A stretch of DNA of 7,961 nt. Origin: Methanobacteriota archaeon. GTDB lineage: Archaea; Thermoplasmatota; Poseidoniia; Poseidoniales; Poseidoniaceae. The notes under the pieces were generated by a model. The model had not been told where the DNA came from. It made no database searches and saw only the letters and a list, made by a program, of their open reading frames with translations. Position numbers and translations under genes: made by a program. The stretch lies in contig PADF01000026.1 of NCBI GenBank assembly GCA_002702945.1, positions 30,275-38,235 on the forward strand. Direction: 5' to 3'. Below are positions 1 through 5,228 of the stretch, piece after piece; position 1 is the stretch's first letter; every line of letters starts with the position of its first letter.

Positions 1-96
1 CATGATGGTGCTGCTGGATGGAGTGGAAAAGCAGATAGAATTGCTGCAGAGTCTGCATTCATTGCACATGTCGCCACCATAAAGAGGAAGGAATGA
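1..96 (+). CDS. C-terminal tail of an unidentified protein (5' truncated by window edge)
   Basis: An open frame runs from base 1 to a TGA at 94-96 and encodes about 31 residues: a Gly/Ala/Trp-containing start, an alanine-rich stretch that would form a helix (AAESAFIAHVATI), and a basic end (KRKE). The next gene begins 4 nt after the stop, and its purine-rich ribosome-binding site (GAGGAAGGA, 84-92) lies inside this tail, which is typical of operon spacing in this window. I do not recognise the family from so little sequence. A second frame (from base 2) is also open over part of this stretch, but its residue composition is less protein-like. The gene identity is unknown, and confidence applies only to there being a coding tail here. 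Confidence 0.5.
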   Translation, partial: HDGAAGWSGKADRIAAESAFIAHVATIKRKE

Positions 97-100
97 TATC

Positions 101-1171
101 ATGACACAGATTGATGTACCCAATACTCCTGGATTTTTTATCTCAAAATGGAGAGAAAAAGGGCCGGTTAAAAATGAAATTCTTGAACAATGGAAAGAAG
201 AAATGGAAATTGAATCATGGTTGATGATTGCCGAAGCAGCAATGTTCCTAGATGCTGCAGAATTATTGGAATTGGTTGAAAGTAAACTTTCACCAGCAGA
301 AAAAGCGACATTAGGTCTTGTTCGAAGAAGAATGTTAGGAGATAACCATCTTGAAAAGGCGATTGATGATGCAATTCAGATCGCAAAAGATCCTGAAACT
401 CGAGATCTCAAATTAGAAGGCAGATTAAGGATGGAACGAGGACTTAGTCGATTCGAAGCGGGTGATATCGAAGGAGCTGATGAAGACCTTACTTGGTCTG
501 AAGTCCGATTGAAGTCCGTGGCTAAAGCAAGTAGAGATCATGATTTATCACTTCTAAATAAGGCTGCATTTCACATGGCTACAGGAGCTCCATTGATGGC
601 TTTAGCTGTTTATTCAGATATATCTAGAAACTCTGGTCATGCAAATGAAACAATCGCCATTTCACGACTTGGTGCCAGCCGAATTCGAGCATCTCTTGGT
701 CATATGTTTGATGCAGCGAGACATGCATGGAATGCACATGCTTACGCTATCAGAGCACATCAAATCAATATGGCAATTGAGGCAGGTACATTATTCATTG
801 AATTATCCTTAGAAAGCATCTCTCCAGATGCCGAGTTGATGAAAGAACAAGTTAAGAATGCCAAACCAAGGAGTGCTGATGAAAGCGAACCAATTCTAAA
901 AGTCAATAGTAAAGATATTGATGACATATTTTTGTGGTGTCATTCAATGCTACCTGAATCACATTCAGGTGAACAAAGACCTGATCTAAGGGCCATGGTT
1001 AGTATTGCTGCAAAAATAAATAAATTGGAATTATTTGCTAAACTACTAGAAAACCCTGATGATATAGAAGATTCAATGTTAGTTGCAATCGTTCAAGCAT
1101 GTATTGAAGACGATGAATTAAAATCTAAGTGGAATCAAAGACTCACTGTTTTAACTTTAGAAAATCTATAG
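101..1171 (+). CDS. TPR-like alpha-helical repeat protein, function unknown
   Basis: A 356-residue protein that appears entirely alpha-helical and cytoplasmic, with no signal peptide, membrane segment or catalytic motif that I can see. Degenerate TPR-like helical hairpins are visible around residues 107-136 (RMERGLSRFEAGDIEGADEDL), 148-176 (NKAAFHMATGAPLMALAVYSD) and 184-214 (RLGASRIRASLGHMFDAARHA), each with small residues at the helix-packing positions and an aromatic or Leu near the end of helix B. The segment at about 243-275 is more polar and probably a linker. The start is the ATG at 101, preceded by GAGGAAGGA at 84-92. It probably follows the truncated upstream gene in one transcript. 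TPR-type folds usually bind protein partners; no partner can be named. It may belong to a lineage-specific family. The fold is a reasonable inference; the function is not known. Confidence 0.8.
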   Translation: MTQIDVPNTPGFFISKWREKGPVKNEILEQWKEEMEIESWLMIAEAAMFLDAAELLELVESKLSPAEKATLGLVRRRMLGDNHLEKAIDDAIQIAKDPETRDLKLEGRLRMERGLSRFEAGDIEGADEDLTWSEVRLKSVAKASRDHDLSLLNKAAFHMATGAPLMALAVYSDISRNSGHANETIAISRLGASRIRASLGHMFDAARHAWNAHAYAIRAHQINMAIEAGTLFIELSLESISPDAELMKEQVKNAKPRSADESEPILKVNSKDIDDIFLWCHSMLPESHSGEQRPDLRAMVSIAAKINKLELFAKLLENPDDIEDSMLVAIVQACIEDDELKSKWNQRLTVLTLENL

Positions 1172-1567
1172 ACTTAAACACCATTCGCTTAAATCTAAAA
1201 ATTCCTGTCTAGTCCACTCAATCAATGGAGGAATTTCTTTCCACCATCTAACCTCACTGACATTAGCATCATTTACATTCCAAAATATCTCTCCGTTGAG
1301 GTCTTCGACCACAACATGACCAACCCAACCTTCAGGATAATATTCTTTATTCCAAGCGATTAGTTCTCCATCACATCCAGTTTCCTCTTTTAATTCGCGA
1401 ATGATAGCATGCTCTGGAGTCTCTCCTTCCATTAGATGACCTCCAGGTATCTCCCAACCTCTTATTGGATGTCTAACAAATAGAACTTTACTACCCTCAC
1501 CAATCTTTGACTTTTCTTCACCAACACAAGTTACCCAAGCCAAAGTGAATTTCGGAGGCTTTTCCAT
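1166..1567 (-). CDS. Nudix (MutT-like) hydrolase
   Basis: A 133-residue single-domain Nudix hydrolase, a family that cleaves nucleoside diphosphates linked to another group (X), using Mg2+ or Mn2+. The signature G-x5-E-x7-R-E-U-x-E-E-x-G-U is intact: G43, E49, then R57-E58-L59-K60-E61-E62-T63-G64-C65, so the metal-binding glutamates are present. The segment before it (WEIPGGHLMEGE) is typical of MutT-like members. The substrate cannot be read from sequence: oxidised nucleotides, ADP-ribose, dinucleotide polyphosphates or a prenyl diphosphate are all possible. The ATG at 1567 is preferred over an in-frame upstream codon at 1597, because it lies 1 nt after the stop of the preceding gene and 4 nt after a perfect GGTGAT (1577-1572). 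It is the last gene of the minus-strand unit. Its TAG stop shares the palindrome CTATAG with the convergent gene. Confidence 0.9.
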   Translation of the reverse strand: MEKPPKFTLAWVTCVGEEKSKIGEGSKVLFVRHPIRGWEIPGGHLMEGETPEHAIIRELKEETGCDGELIAWNKEYYPEGWVGHVVVEDLNGEIFWNVNDANVSEVRWWKEIPPLIEWTRQEFLDLSEWCLSL

Positions 1568-1568
1568 C

Positions 1569-2579
1569 TCAATCACCCAAGCCAAGTCGAGCAACATTCA
1601 ACCATTCTTCAGCCCAATCTTCACCTTGGGACAATAGCCTTCTGGCGAGGAAAAACGCCTCTGAAAAATCACCATTCTCAGTCAAAATTTCCAAGCGTAT
1701 CAAATCTGGATGCTTAGATTCTGTGCTTTCTTCAAAGTCCTTAGTTTGCTCATCAATGACTGATTTTGAAACTCTCTGAGATAATTCCATCATTTGCTTC
1801 AAAAACTGATCTCTTTTTTCTACTGACGGCTTTGACCATGGTTTTTCTTCTTGCCCATCCATTTTATTGGTCAGGCGTTGTAAAAATTCATCTCTTGGAA
1901 AAATATGTGCTCTAAGATTTTGAACATGGTCGTAGCACATCCAAGCTTCATCAACCTCAGATCTCCTTTCATGTAAACGCCCTAATTCCATCCAAAGTTC
2001 ATGGTTATTCGGCCGGTGGGCCAAGAGGTGTTTAGATAATTGAATAAACACATCAGTATAACCTGAATCCCTAAGTCGCTCGATTCGTCTGCCGAAAATA
2101 ATATTAGCACGTTGATCAGTGAAATCTAATTTTTTACAACGCTCAGTAAAAGATTGTATATTTGAATCAACTAAATTTCCTGAATTAATATTTTCCCACC
2201 AAATATCTGGGTCCAAGGGATCCCTGGTAAATGCAGCCTCCAATAATTCCAAACCCAACTTCAAAAAGTCGATTCCTTGTAATTGGTCTACATTATCTGG
2301 ATCCCTACCCAAAACCGAAAAAATGTCCTCTAAAAGTGCACATAAGCCTTCGCCATCACCGACTATTACTTTTATGTCTGCTAGGCATCGCCAATTCTTT
2401 TCATCGGTAAAATCATGTAAAATCGCTTGCCTAGCATTTTGTTCTGCCCACGCAATATTGTCGTCAAATCTATCCTCATCCATATTGGCCAGTCTGACAA
2501 ATTTTTGAGCTTGTGAGCGATATCGATTACCGAGATTACGTCTTGGATGTTGTAGTAAATCTGCACTATCCTGAGACAA
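1569..2579 (-). CDS. TPR-like helical repeat protein with TTG start, function unknown
   Basis: A 336-residue, mostly helical, charged and cytoplasmic protein without an enzymatic motif or signal peptide. The best TPR unit is at about residues 193-224 (HELWMELGRLHERRSEVDEA followed by WMCYDHV), which matches the canonical W4-L7-G8-x-A20-x-Y24 spacing. Weaker hairpins occur near 41-90, 108-130 and 293-330 (LIRLEILTENGDFSEAFFLA). Residues 240-290 are polar and probably a flexible or coiled linker. The start codon is TTG at 2579-2577, supported by GAGGTG at 2590-2585 with a 5-nt spacer. It lies 12 nt downstream of the ubiD stop and ends 1 nt before the Nudix start, so the three are very likely co-transcribed and translationally coupled. 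A scaffolding or partner-binding role is the generic expectation for TPR proteins; nothing here identifies the partner. Confidence 0.8.
   Translation of the reverse strand: MSQDSADLLQHPRRNLGNRYRSQAQKFVRLANMDEDRFDDNIAWAEQNARQAILHDFTDEKNWRCLADIKVIVGDGEGLCALLEDIFSVLGRDPDNVDQLQGIDFLKLGLELLEAAFTRDPLDPDIWWENINSGNLVDSNIQSFTERCKKLDFTDQRANIIFGRRIERLRDSGYTDVFIQLSKHLLAHRPNNHELWMELGRLHERRSEVDEAWMCYDHVQNLRAHIFPRDEFLQRLTNKMDGQEEKPWSKPSVEKRDQFLKQMMELSQRVSKSVIDEQTKDFEESTESKHPDLIRLEILTENGDFSEAFFLARRLLSQGEDWAEEWLNVARLGLGD
1572..1577 (-). promoter_or_regulatory. Ribosome-binding site deciding the Nudix start
   Basis: On the minus strand this is GGTGAT, embedded in the last codons (Gly-Asp) of the upstream TPR gene, with a 4-nt spacer to ATG at 1567. 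The same motif and spacing are found before rps12 (4020-4025). It fixes the 133-residue form and argues against the start 10 codons upstream. Confidence 0.75.
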
Positions 2580-2584
2580 ATAAA

Positions 2585-2590
2585 CACCTC
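2585..2590 (-). promoter_or_regulatory. Ribosome-binding site for the TTG-started TPR gene
   Basis: On the minus strand this reads GAGGTG, complementary to the archaeal 16S 3' end, 5 nt before TTG. No closer ATG or GTG gives a better frame start, so this site decides the unusual TTG start. It lies just 3' of the ubiD stop codon (2594-2592). Confidence 0.75.
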
Positions 2591-2591
2591 A

Positions 2592-3863
2592 TTATTGAAC
2601 TGACATAAATCCGCTTTTATCGACTCCGAATGGGATAGTTGCATCAAATCCAACTTTAGATGTTGTACCGTCTTCATTTCTGGACGGGTCTAAAGAACTA
2701 CCTTTTTGATTAGATAGAATAATCGTATCTTTATCAGGTTGCCATCTAGTTGCCATTGCCCATTCAACTCTCACAGGATCTGAAATATCTATATCTTGGT
2801 CGACAATAGTAACCATCTTCATACTCTTATGCCCCTCTAGAGCTGCCATTATCGCTTTTTGTGCATCATCATGGTTGACTTTGTTTATTTTTACAACTGC
2901 TGACAGCCAACCACATCCACCTTCAGTCATGTGTACATCTAAACATTCACAGACTTTGCTGACTGCATCTTTGATTGTCGGGGCTCGAGGCAGACCCATC
3001 AAAGTCTTATGTTCGGCTTCACCAGGAATCAAAGCGTGAAATATTGGATTGTCTCTGTGAAAAACACCTTCTATTTCTATCACAGGCTCTTGGCGGATAT
3101 CATCAACAGTGCCTGTAATATCGACATACGGACCTTCATCATCATTATCTAATGTAATACGCCCCCAGAGAACATATTCTGAATCTGCTGGAACCATAAT
3201 TCCATTTGGCATCTTAGTAAGTTTAAGAGATTTTGAGTATAACTTTTCATGTAATGCAGCAGCAATTGTTAGCTCATCAATATTATCATTGAAAGACATT
3301 GCAGCAGCCAGAAGAACTACAGGATCTGGTGCATTAACAACTGCAATTTCTACTTCATTCCCTTCATCTCTGGCCTTCAACATCATAGTTCGTAAATGTC
3401 TGGGAACCAATCTTACTACTGTGTGATTTGAATCTCTAAGGAATTGTCGGTGAAAAGACATATTTCTTACACCATCATATTCGGCAATAATTACACTTGC
3501 AGATGAATAGCGGCCTCTATCTTGTGGCCAATGATGTGGAATTGGAATTGAGGTAAGGTCAACTTCTTGTTGCATATTTTCGTAACATTCTGCCTCAGAG
3601 GGGTCTACAACTTCAGGCTTTGATGGATTCTTCATAGCCCATGCAAGGGTGTCAATATATTCCTCTGGAGTGATTCCAATGGCTTGACATAATCTCTCTC
3701 TAGTGAGTAAATTCACTGCAGCCTTATGACCTGGAGTTTCTTGAATATTCTCAAAAACAGTTAGTGCATGTTTGTTTTTATTTGAATACTCCCACATGCC
3801 GTGAATTAGACTAACTTGTCCGGTCTCCGTTTCAGCAAATTCTAGGTGGTCACGAAACGCCAT
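2592..3863 (-). CDS. UbiD-family decarboxylase, probable trans-anhydromevalonate-5-phosphate decarboxylase
   Basis: A 423-residue UbiD-family enzyme, a family that needs prenylated FMN (made by a UbiX-type flavin prenyltransferase) and Mn2+/K+. By recalled family alignment, N134 and R139 (NMSFHR) match the metal-ligand Asn and catalytic Arg, H156 and E229 (PADSEYV) match the other metal ligands, and E243-G-P-Y-V-D248 matches the usual EGPFGE acid pair, with Asp replacing the second Glu. Further family blocks are EHKTLMGLPRAP (284-295), GGCGWL (315-320), ATRWQPDKD (371-379) and GSSLDPS (388-394). EGPxVDITGT with EHKxLMGLP is the pattern I associate with the archaeal subfamily that includes trans-anhydromevalonate-5-phosphate decarboxylase of the archaeal mevalonate pathway. 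Substrate assignment is therefore likely, not proven. MAFRDHLEF is a normal UbiD N-terminus. No Shine-Dalgarno is visible before ATG, suggesting a short leader. It heads the minus-strand unit. Confidence 0.9.
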   Translation of the reverse strand: MAFRDHLEFAETETGQVSLIHGMWEYSNKNKHALTVFENIQETPGHKAAVNLLTRERLCQAIGITPEEYIDTLAWAMKNPSKPEVVDPSEAECYENMQQEVDLTSIPIPHHWPQDRGRYSSASVIIAEYDGVRNMSFHRQFLRDSNHTVVRLVPRHLRTMMLKARDEGNEVEIAVVNAPDPVVLLAAAMSFNDNIDELTIAAALHEKLYSKSLKLTKMPNGIMVPADSEYVLWGRITLDNDDEGPYVDITGTVDDIRQEPVIEIEGVFHRDNPIFHALIPGEAEHKTLMGLPRAPTIKDAVSKVCECLDVHMTEGGCGWLSAVVKINKVNHDDAQKAIMAALEGHKSMKMVTIVDQDIDISDPVRVEWAMATRWQPDKDTIILSNQKGSSLDPSRNEDGTTSKVGFDATIPFGVDKSGFMSVQ

Positions 3864-3899
3864 AAACCGGCTAAACGGAATAGTCGCTTGAACCTTTCA

Positions 3900-3907
3900 C
3901 TAAATAC
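3900..3907 (-). promoter_or_regulatory. Candidate TATA box for the ubiD unit
   Basis: The minus strand reads GTATTTAG here, about 40 nt before the ubiD ATG at 3863. With an archaeal TATA-to-start-site distance near 25 nt, the transcript would begin around 3877 and have a leader of roughly 15 nt. That agrees with the lack of a ribosome-binding site. The region is AT-rich, so chance TATA-like words are expected. Confidence 0.35.
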
Positions 3908-3923
3908 TTTCAATTTTGAGGTA

Positions 3924-3963
3924 AATAATGCAATAATGCCATCATTCAACAATATTCAAAAAT
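3924..3963. repeat. Two adjacent tandem repeats in the divergent control region
   Basis: AATAATGC occurs twice head-to-tail (3924-3931 and 3932-3939). Four bases further on, a 10-bp unit also repeats head-to-tail: ATTCAACAAT (3944-3953) and ATTCAAAAAT (3954-3963), identical at 9 of 10 positions. They sit between the candidate TATA boxes of ubiD (3900-3907) and rps12 (3982-3988). They could be regulator-binding sites or simple AT-rich drift. Confidence 0.5.
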
Positions 3964-3981
3964 CTCTTTCAAGGGTCGTTG

Positions 3982-3988
3982 TTAAATA
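3982..3988 (+). promoter_or_regulatory. Candidate TATA box for rps12-rps7
   Basis: TTAAATA lies 38 nt before the GGTGAT ribosome-binding site of rps12, which would give a start site near 4011 and a leader of about 20 nt. The EF-2 gene has TTAAGAA in nearly the same position relative to its own GGTGAT (40 nt), which supports both as TATA boxes. In both cases the box is followed within 1 nt by a run of four G or four C. Confidence 0.45.
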
Positions 3989-4017
3989 GGGGCTTCAAGT
4001 CGGCGGAATGCTTCAAT

Positions 4018-4025
4018 GAGGTGAT
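4018..4025 (+). promoter_or_regulatory. Ribosome-binding site deciding the rps12 start
   Basis: GAGGTGAT is an 8-nt complement to the expected archaeal 16S 3' end (AUCACCUC). It lies 4 nt before ATG 4030 and only 1 nt before ATG 4027. The 4-nt spacing matches the other genes here (3 to 5 nt), so 4030 is the likely start. Confidence 0.8.
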
Positions 4026-4029
4026 TATG

Positions 4030-4458
4030 ATGGGCAGAGGACTCTTCGCAGGTGCCAAGATGGCAAAAGACCGACAAAAATTCCGTTGGTCGGACCGTAG
4101 ATACAAGAAACGTATGCTCAAATCTCGCGCCAAGCACGACCCTCTTGCTGGCTCTACTCAAGCCAAGGGAATCGTTGTAGAAAAGGTCGGAATTGAAGCA
4201 AAGCAACCTAACTCTGGAATTCGTAAGGCTGTTAAAATTTCTTTAATTAAAAACGGAAATAAACTAACAGCATTCGCACCGGGTGACGGTGCTATCAACT
4301 TCATAGATGAACACGATGAAGTCATGGTCGAAGGTATCGGTGGACGTATGGGTCGTTCATACGGAGATATCCCTGGAGTCAGGTACAAAGTTATCCAAGT
4401 AAACGGAGTATCTCTAGATGAAATGGTCCGTGGAAGAAAGGAGAAGCCAGTTCGCTGA
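4030..4458 (+). CDS. rps12: 30S ribosomal protein S12 (uS12), archaeal type
   Basis: This 142-residue protein is the decoding-centre component of the small ribosomal subunit. It is recognised from the archaeal N-terminus ([16 protein letters not shown], 13-28), [13 protein letters not shown] (50-62), [19 protein letters not shown] (80-98), [10 protein letters not shown] (112-121) and the C-terminal GRKEKPVR. The length is normal for archaea. The near-universal PNSA loop reads PNSG (G63), next to P60, the residue equivalent to the hydroxylated proline of eukaryotic RPS23; K66 is kept. The start at 4030 rests on GAGGTGAT at 4018-4025. The open frame extends upstream to a TTG at 3979, but that stretch contains the candidate TATA box and does not resemble S12. 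rps7 follows 9 nt after the stop, and the TGA overlaps the rps7 ribosome-binding site (TGAGGTG), so the two are co-transcribed. Confidence 0.97.
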   Translation: MGRGLFAGAKMAKDRQKFRWSDRRYKKRMLKSRAKHDPLAGSTQAKGIVVEKVGIEAKQPNSGIRKAVKISLIKNGNKLTAFAPGDGAINFIDEHDEVMVEGIGGRMGRSYGDIPGVRYKVIQVNGVSLDEMVRGRKEKPVR

Positions 4459-4467
4459 GGTGTTTTT

Positions 4468-5097
4468 ATGTCTGAAACTGAAGTAGTAGAAGAAGTCGAA
4501 GAAAAGGTCGAAGATTACAGACCTATTGCTGGAATTGGGACACTAGTTTTCGGCAAGTGGGATGCTTCAGAAATTACTTGCAAAGATCCTGGACTTTCCC
4601 CTTACATCAATTTAACAACCGTCGGAGTACCTCACACAGGTGGCCGTCACGCTAATGCTTGGTTCGGGAAGGCCAAGTTATCTGTTGTTGAAAGATATGT
4701 AAACAAATTGATGAGAACTGGTCCTTATACTGGAAAGAAACTAGGTGCAATGAAAGCCTTTGAGGCCGCACTAGACAATATTGCCGAGAAATCTGGCGGA
4801 AATCCTCTACAGACTTTTGTCGATGCTATTTGCAATGGAGCTCCAATGGAAGAAATTACAAGAATTAAGTTCGGTGCAGTTTCTCAACCTAAGGCAGTAG
4901 ATTCATCTCCTTCAAGAAGACTTGATGTCGCACTTAGAAACCTAGCTAAGGGAGCACAGCAGGGAACTCATAAATCAAAGCGTACACTCACAAGTTGTAT
5001 CATTAATGAGCTAAACAAGGCTGCGGCTGGAGATGTAACCTCATTCGCTGTTTCTAAGAAAGAGGAACTTGAAAGAATCGCATCTTCTGCTAGATGA
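4468..5097 (+). CDS. rps7: 30S ribosomal protein S7 (uS7), archaeal type
   Basis: A 209-residue protein that nucleates assembly of the 30S head by binding the 16S rRNA 3' domain. Family blocks are visible: FGKWDASEI (28-36), VGVPHTGGRHAN (52-63), VVERYVNKLM (73-82), TGKKLGAMKAFEAAL (88-102), the conserved VDSSPSRRLDVALRNLAKGA segment (about residues 144-163), and a C-terminus KKEELERIASSAR that is typical of archaeal S7. The first 17 residues are a strongly acidic extension (VVEEVEEKVEDY), common in archaeal and eukaryotic S7 and probably disordered. ATG 4468 follows GAGGTG (4457-4462) with a 5-nt spacer, and that site overlaps the rps12 stop. A terminator-like element begins directly at its stop codon, suggesting the rps12-rps7 transcript ends here, apart from EF-2. 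Confidence 0.97.
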   Translation: MSETEVVEEVEEKVEDYRPIAGIGTLVFGKWDASEITCKDPGLSPYINLTTVGVPHTGGRHANAWFGKAKLSVVERYVNKLMRTGPYTGKKLGAMKAFEAALDNIAEKSGGNPLQTFVDAICNGAPMEEITRIKFGAVSQPKAVDSSPSRRLDVALRNLAKGAQQGTHKSKRTLTSCIINELNKAAAGDVTSFAVSKKEELERIASSAR

Positions 5098-5133
5098 TTC
5101 TCCTTGCTCTTGATAGTCTGTTCAACAGTTTTT
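5097..5133 (+). terminator. Candidate archaeal terminator / 3' element after rps7
   Basis: The element starts at the last base of the rps7 stop: ATTCTCCTT (5097-5105), a 4-nt linker, then TTGATAGTCTGTT (5110-5122). It is followed by a small inverted repeat, CTGTTCAACAG (5118-5128), and a T5 run (5129-5133). Pyrimidine-rich, T-run 3' ends are typical of archaeal termination. Nearly the same element follows the MOSC gene at 7903. Confidence 0.55.
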
Positions 5134-5179
5134 ATTGACTTGGTTATGCCGATTCCAAATCACATTACATGCGAGTCAC

Positions 5180-5186
5180 TTAAGAA
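5180..5186 (+). promoter_or_regulatory. Candidate TATA box for the EF-2 gene
   Basis: TTAAGAA within ACTTAAGAACCCC, 40 nt before GGTGAT (5220-5225). The predicted start site is near 5208, giving a leader of about 20 nt. The layout copies that of rps12 (TTAAATA, 38 nt). An 8-bp perfect palindrome, GTGGCCAC (5197-5204), lies just upstream of the predicted start and could bind a regulator. Confidence 0.4.
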
Positions 5187-5228
5187 CCCCTTTTCAGTGG
5201 CCACATTCGACGAGAGTTAGGTGATACC

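Noticed and set aside
93..102. Perfect 10-bp palindrome ATGATATCAT over the first start codon
   Set aside because: It is AT-rich and short, and it overlaps a stop and a start codon whose sequences already force much of it; there is no further evidence of an operator.
1568..1597. Longer Nudix protein starting 10 codons upstream
   Set aside because: It would overlap the preceding gene by about 29 bp and lose the GGTGAT spacing; ATG 1567 fits both the family and the ribosome-binding site.
2119..2508. Plus-strand open frame of 129 codons opposite the TPR gene
   Set aside because: It is antisense to a supported gene, is Ser/Lys-rich as expected for a shadow frame, and has no ribosome-binding site or recognisable motif.
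2381..2677. Minus-strand open frame of 98 codons overlapping the TPR and ubiD genes
   Set aside because: It lies across the 3' end of ubiD and the 5' end of the TPR gene in another frame, has no family features, and both overlapped genes are well supported.
3979..4029. N-terminal extension of rps12 from an in-frame TTG
   Set aside because: The added residues do not resemble S12, the stretch contains the candidate TATA box, and GAGGTGAT at 4018-4025 clearly serves ATG 4030.
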